Positions 6,893-7,390 of a stretch of 7,390 nucleotides of DNA are shown here, piece by piece; the first letter of the stretch is position 1, and each line of letters opens with the position of its first letter. Both the position numbers and the translations under genes were made by a program. Under the pieces are notes generated by a model. The model saw only the letters and a list, made by a program, of their open reading frames with translations. It made no database searches and was not told where the DNA came from. The DNA is from CAKOSP01 sp964549115 (GTDB lineage Bacteria; Bacillota_I; Bacilli_A; RF39; UBA660), in assembly GCA_964549115.1 (NCBI GenBank), contig CAZJTX010000021.1, positions 1-7,390 of the forward strand. The letters run 5' to 3'.

Positions 6893-6896
6893 TAAC
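6875..6896. promoter_or_regulatory. Perfect palindromic operator candidate over the -35
   Basis: GTTATTGACA (6875-6884) and its exact reverse complement TGTCAATAAC (6887-6896) are separated by TT. The right arm on the minus strand contains the -35 TTGACA, and the rest fills most of the spacer, so a dimeric protein bound here would block RNA polymerase. The regulator is not identified; the adjacent DUF134 protein is one candidate, and a distant MarR/TetR-type protein is another. Confidence 0.65.
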
Positions 6897-6903
6897 CAAT
6901 TAT

Positions 6904-6924
6904 AAAAAAAGGACCGCTAGATCC
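6904..6924 (-). terminator. Terminator of the 117-residue gene
   Basis: On the minus strand GGATC (6924-6920) pairs with GGTCC (6915-6911), including one U-G, around the tetraloop TAGC, followed by seven T (6910-6904). The TAG stop of the gene (6917-6919) forms the first three loop bases. The stem is short but mostly G-C. Confidence 0.65.
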
Positions 6925-7270
6925 ATTTTGATACATATATTTTTCTTGATGTGAACATTTCATAGTTGGTATAAAAACTAATTACATTATCTATAAACAA
7001 TTTTAATATATCATCTGTTCCTTCTGGTACTTTAATATTTAATACACTGTCTTGCATATCTTTTCTAAATATACAATCATCTATATATTTTTTCATAGCT
7101 TTATCAACATTTTGTAAATTAATTACATCTTCATGAGTTAAGTCTGTACTAAAAATATATTTCTTGTATAAATTAACCATAGTAGGCGTAATGTTATCAC
7201 CTTTGATGGGTTCGAAGTTAATTATATCGTAATAATTAACGCAGTATTTTAAAACTTCTTTGTTATTCAT
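6917..7270 (-). CDS. Hypothetical protein, 117 residues
   Basis: I do not recognise this protein. It begins MNNKEVLKYCVNYYDIINF and has no signal peptide or clear membrane segment, so it is probably cytoplasmic. It looks mainly helical and acidic/Lys-rich, with a Tyr/Phe-rich C-terminal third (FIDNVISFYTNYEMF, 92-106) and two cysteines (10 and 66); no metal-binding or catalytic motif is evident. The gene is well supported by a TTGACA/TATTAT promoter, a ribosome binding site in AGGTAGGT (7276-7283) and a terminator hairpin containing its stop. Thus it is a single-gene unit between a surface-protein gene and the DUF5320-like/DUF134 unit. Codon use is AT-rich like its neighbours. Confidence 0.75.
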   Translation of the reverse strand: MNNKEVLKYCVNYYDIINFEPIKGDNITPTMVNLYKKYIFSTDLTHEDVINLQNVDKAMKKYIDDCIFRKDMQDSVLNIKVPEGTDDILKLFIDNVISFYTNYEMFTSRKIYVSKWI

Positions 7271-7290
7271 TTGCTACCTACCTTTAATAA

Positions 7291-7319
7291 ATAATAATAT
7301 ATATTTATACTTTTGTCAA
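7291..7319 (-). promoter_or_regulatory. Promoter of the 117-residue gene
   Basis: TTGACA (7314-7319), 17-base spacer, TATTAT (7291-7296) on the minus strand. The predicted start near 7285 leaves a leader of about 15 bases that is almost only ribosome binding site. The -35 begins five bases after the stop codon of the upstream surface-protein gene. An imperfect inverted repeat, ACTTT...AAAGT (7309-7313, 7318-7322), surrounds the -35. Confidence 0.6.
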
Positions 7320-7324
7320 AGTTT

Positions 7325-7390
7325 TTATTCTACAACATAAGGATCGTTCCAATGACCCGATCCTGATACTCCAACACTAGGAGAAAGAGA
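7325..7390 (-). CDS. Surface protein, C-terminal end (cut by right window edge)
   Basis: The minus strand reads SLSPSVGVSGSGHWNDPYVVE and TAA (7325-7327), open to the right edge, so only the last 21 codons are visible. The ending, a Gly/Ser turn followed by a short N-x-PYVV-type tail, resembles the C-termini of the large secreted proteins whose N-terminal part has the YYFRG...YWRIV pattern seen in the left-edge gene, so it may be a member of the same class. The evidence is a short match from memory. No hairpin follows the stop, and the next gene's promoter starts at once, so some read-through into the 117-residue gene is possible. Confidence 0.55.
   Translation of the reverse strand, partial: SLSPSVGVSGSGHWNDPYVVE

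Noticed and set aside
6879..6906. Plus-strand promoter-like TTGACA, 16 bases, TATAAA
   Set aside because: The -35 arises automatically from the palindrome and the -10 from the A-run of the neighbouring terminator; there is no plus-strand gene downstream, only the antisense of the 117-residue gene.

Overview
The window is AT-rich, with short gaps between genes, strong AGGAGG-type ribosome binding sites and sigma-A-like promoters. This points to a low-GC Firmicutes/Mycoplasmatota-type bacterium. TGA is used as a stop (end of the first ABC gene), so this is not the Mycoplasma code. The two edge fragments resemble a class of anchored surface proteins that I associate with uncultured gut Bacilli (RF39/RFN20-like lineages). 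That placement is from memory and has moderate confidence.

Layout from left to right: (1) 1-518, minus strand, the N-terminal 172 residues of a membrane-anchored surface protein, cut by the left edge. (2) 630-1994, plus strand, a phosphomannomutase/phosphoglucomutase (manB type), divergent from the surface gene. (3) 2004-2735, minus strand, purine-nucleoside phosphorylase deoD, convergent with manB and separated by a hairpin that overlaps the end of manB. (4) 2783-4573 and 4570-6315, minus strand, the two halves of a heterodimeric ABC exporter that overlap by ATGA; transcription probably continues into deoD. (5) 6357-6692, minus strand, a UPF0251/DUF134 helix-turn-helix protein, preceded directly by a 49-residue Gly/Arg/Pro-rich protein (6693-6842) that looks like DUF5320. 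The pair is driven by a consensus promoter whose -35 lies in a perfect 10+2+10 palindrome. (6) 6917-7270, minus strand, a 117-residue protein I do not recognise, with its own promoter and terminator. (7) 7325-7390, minus strand, the last 21 codons and stop of another surface protein, cut by the right edge.

Functionally, the middle is housekeeping: sugar-phosphate isomerisation for glycan precursors, purine salvage and export. It is flanked by surface-protein genes. The most individual part is the small autoregulated-looking unit at 6340-6896 (palindromic operator, DUF5320-like peptide, DUF134 regulator, terminator), which here lacks the NifX/NifB or Mrp-type partners I associate with these families. 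A second theme is compactness. Three genes have their stop codon inside the loop of their own terminator hairpin, and four predicted promoters leave leaders of only about 10-17 bases. No stretch longer than about 110 bases lacks a gene, and I saw no tRNA, rRNA, CRISPR array, insertion sequence or attachment site.
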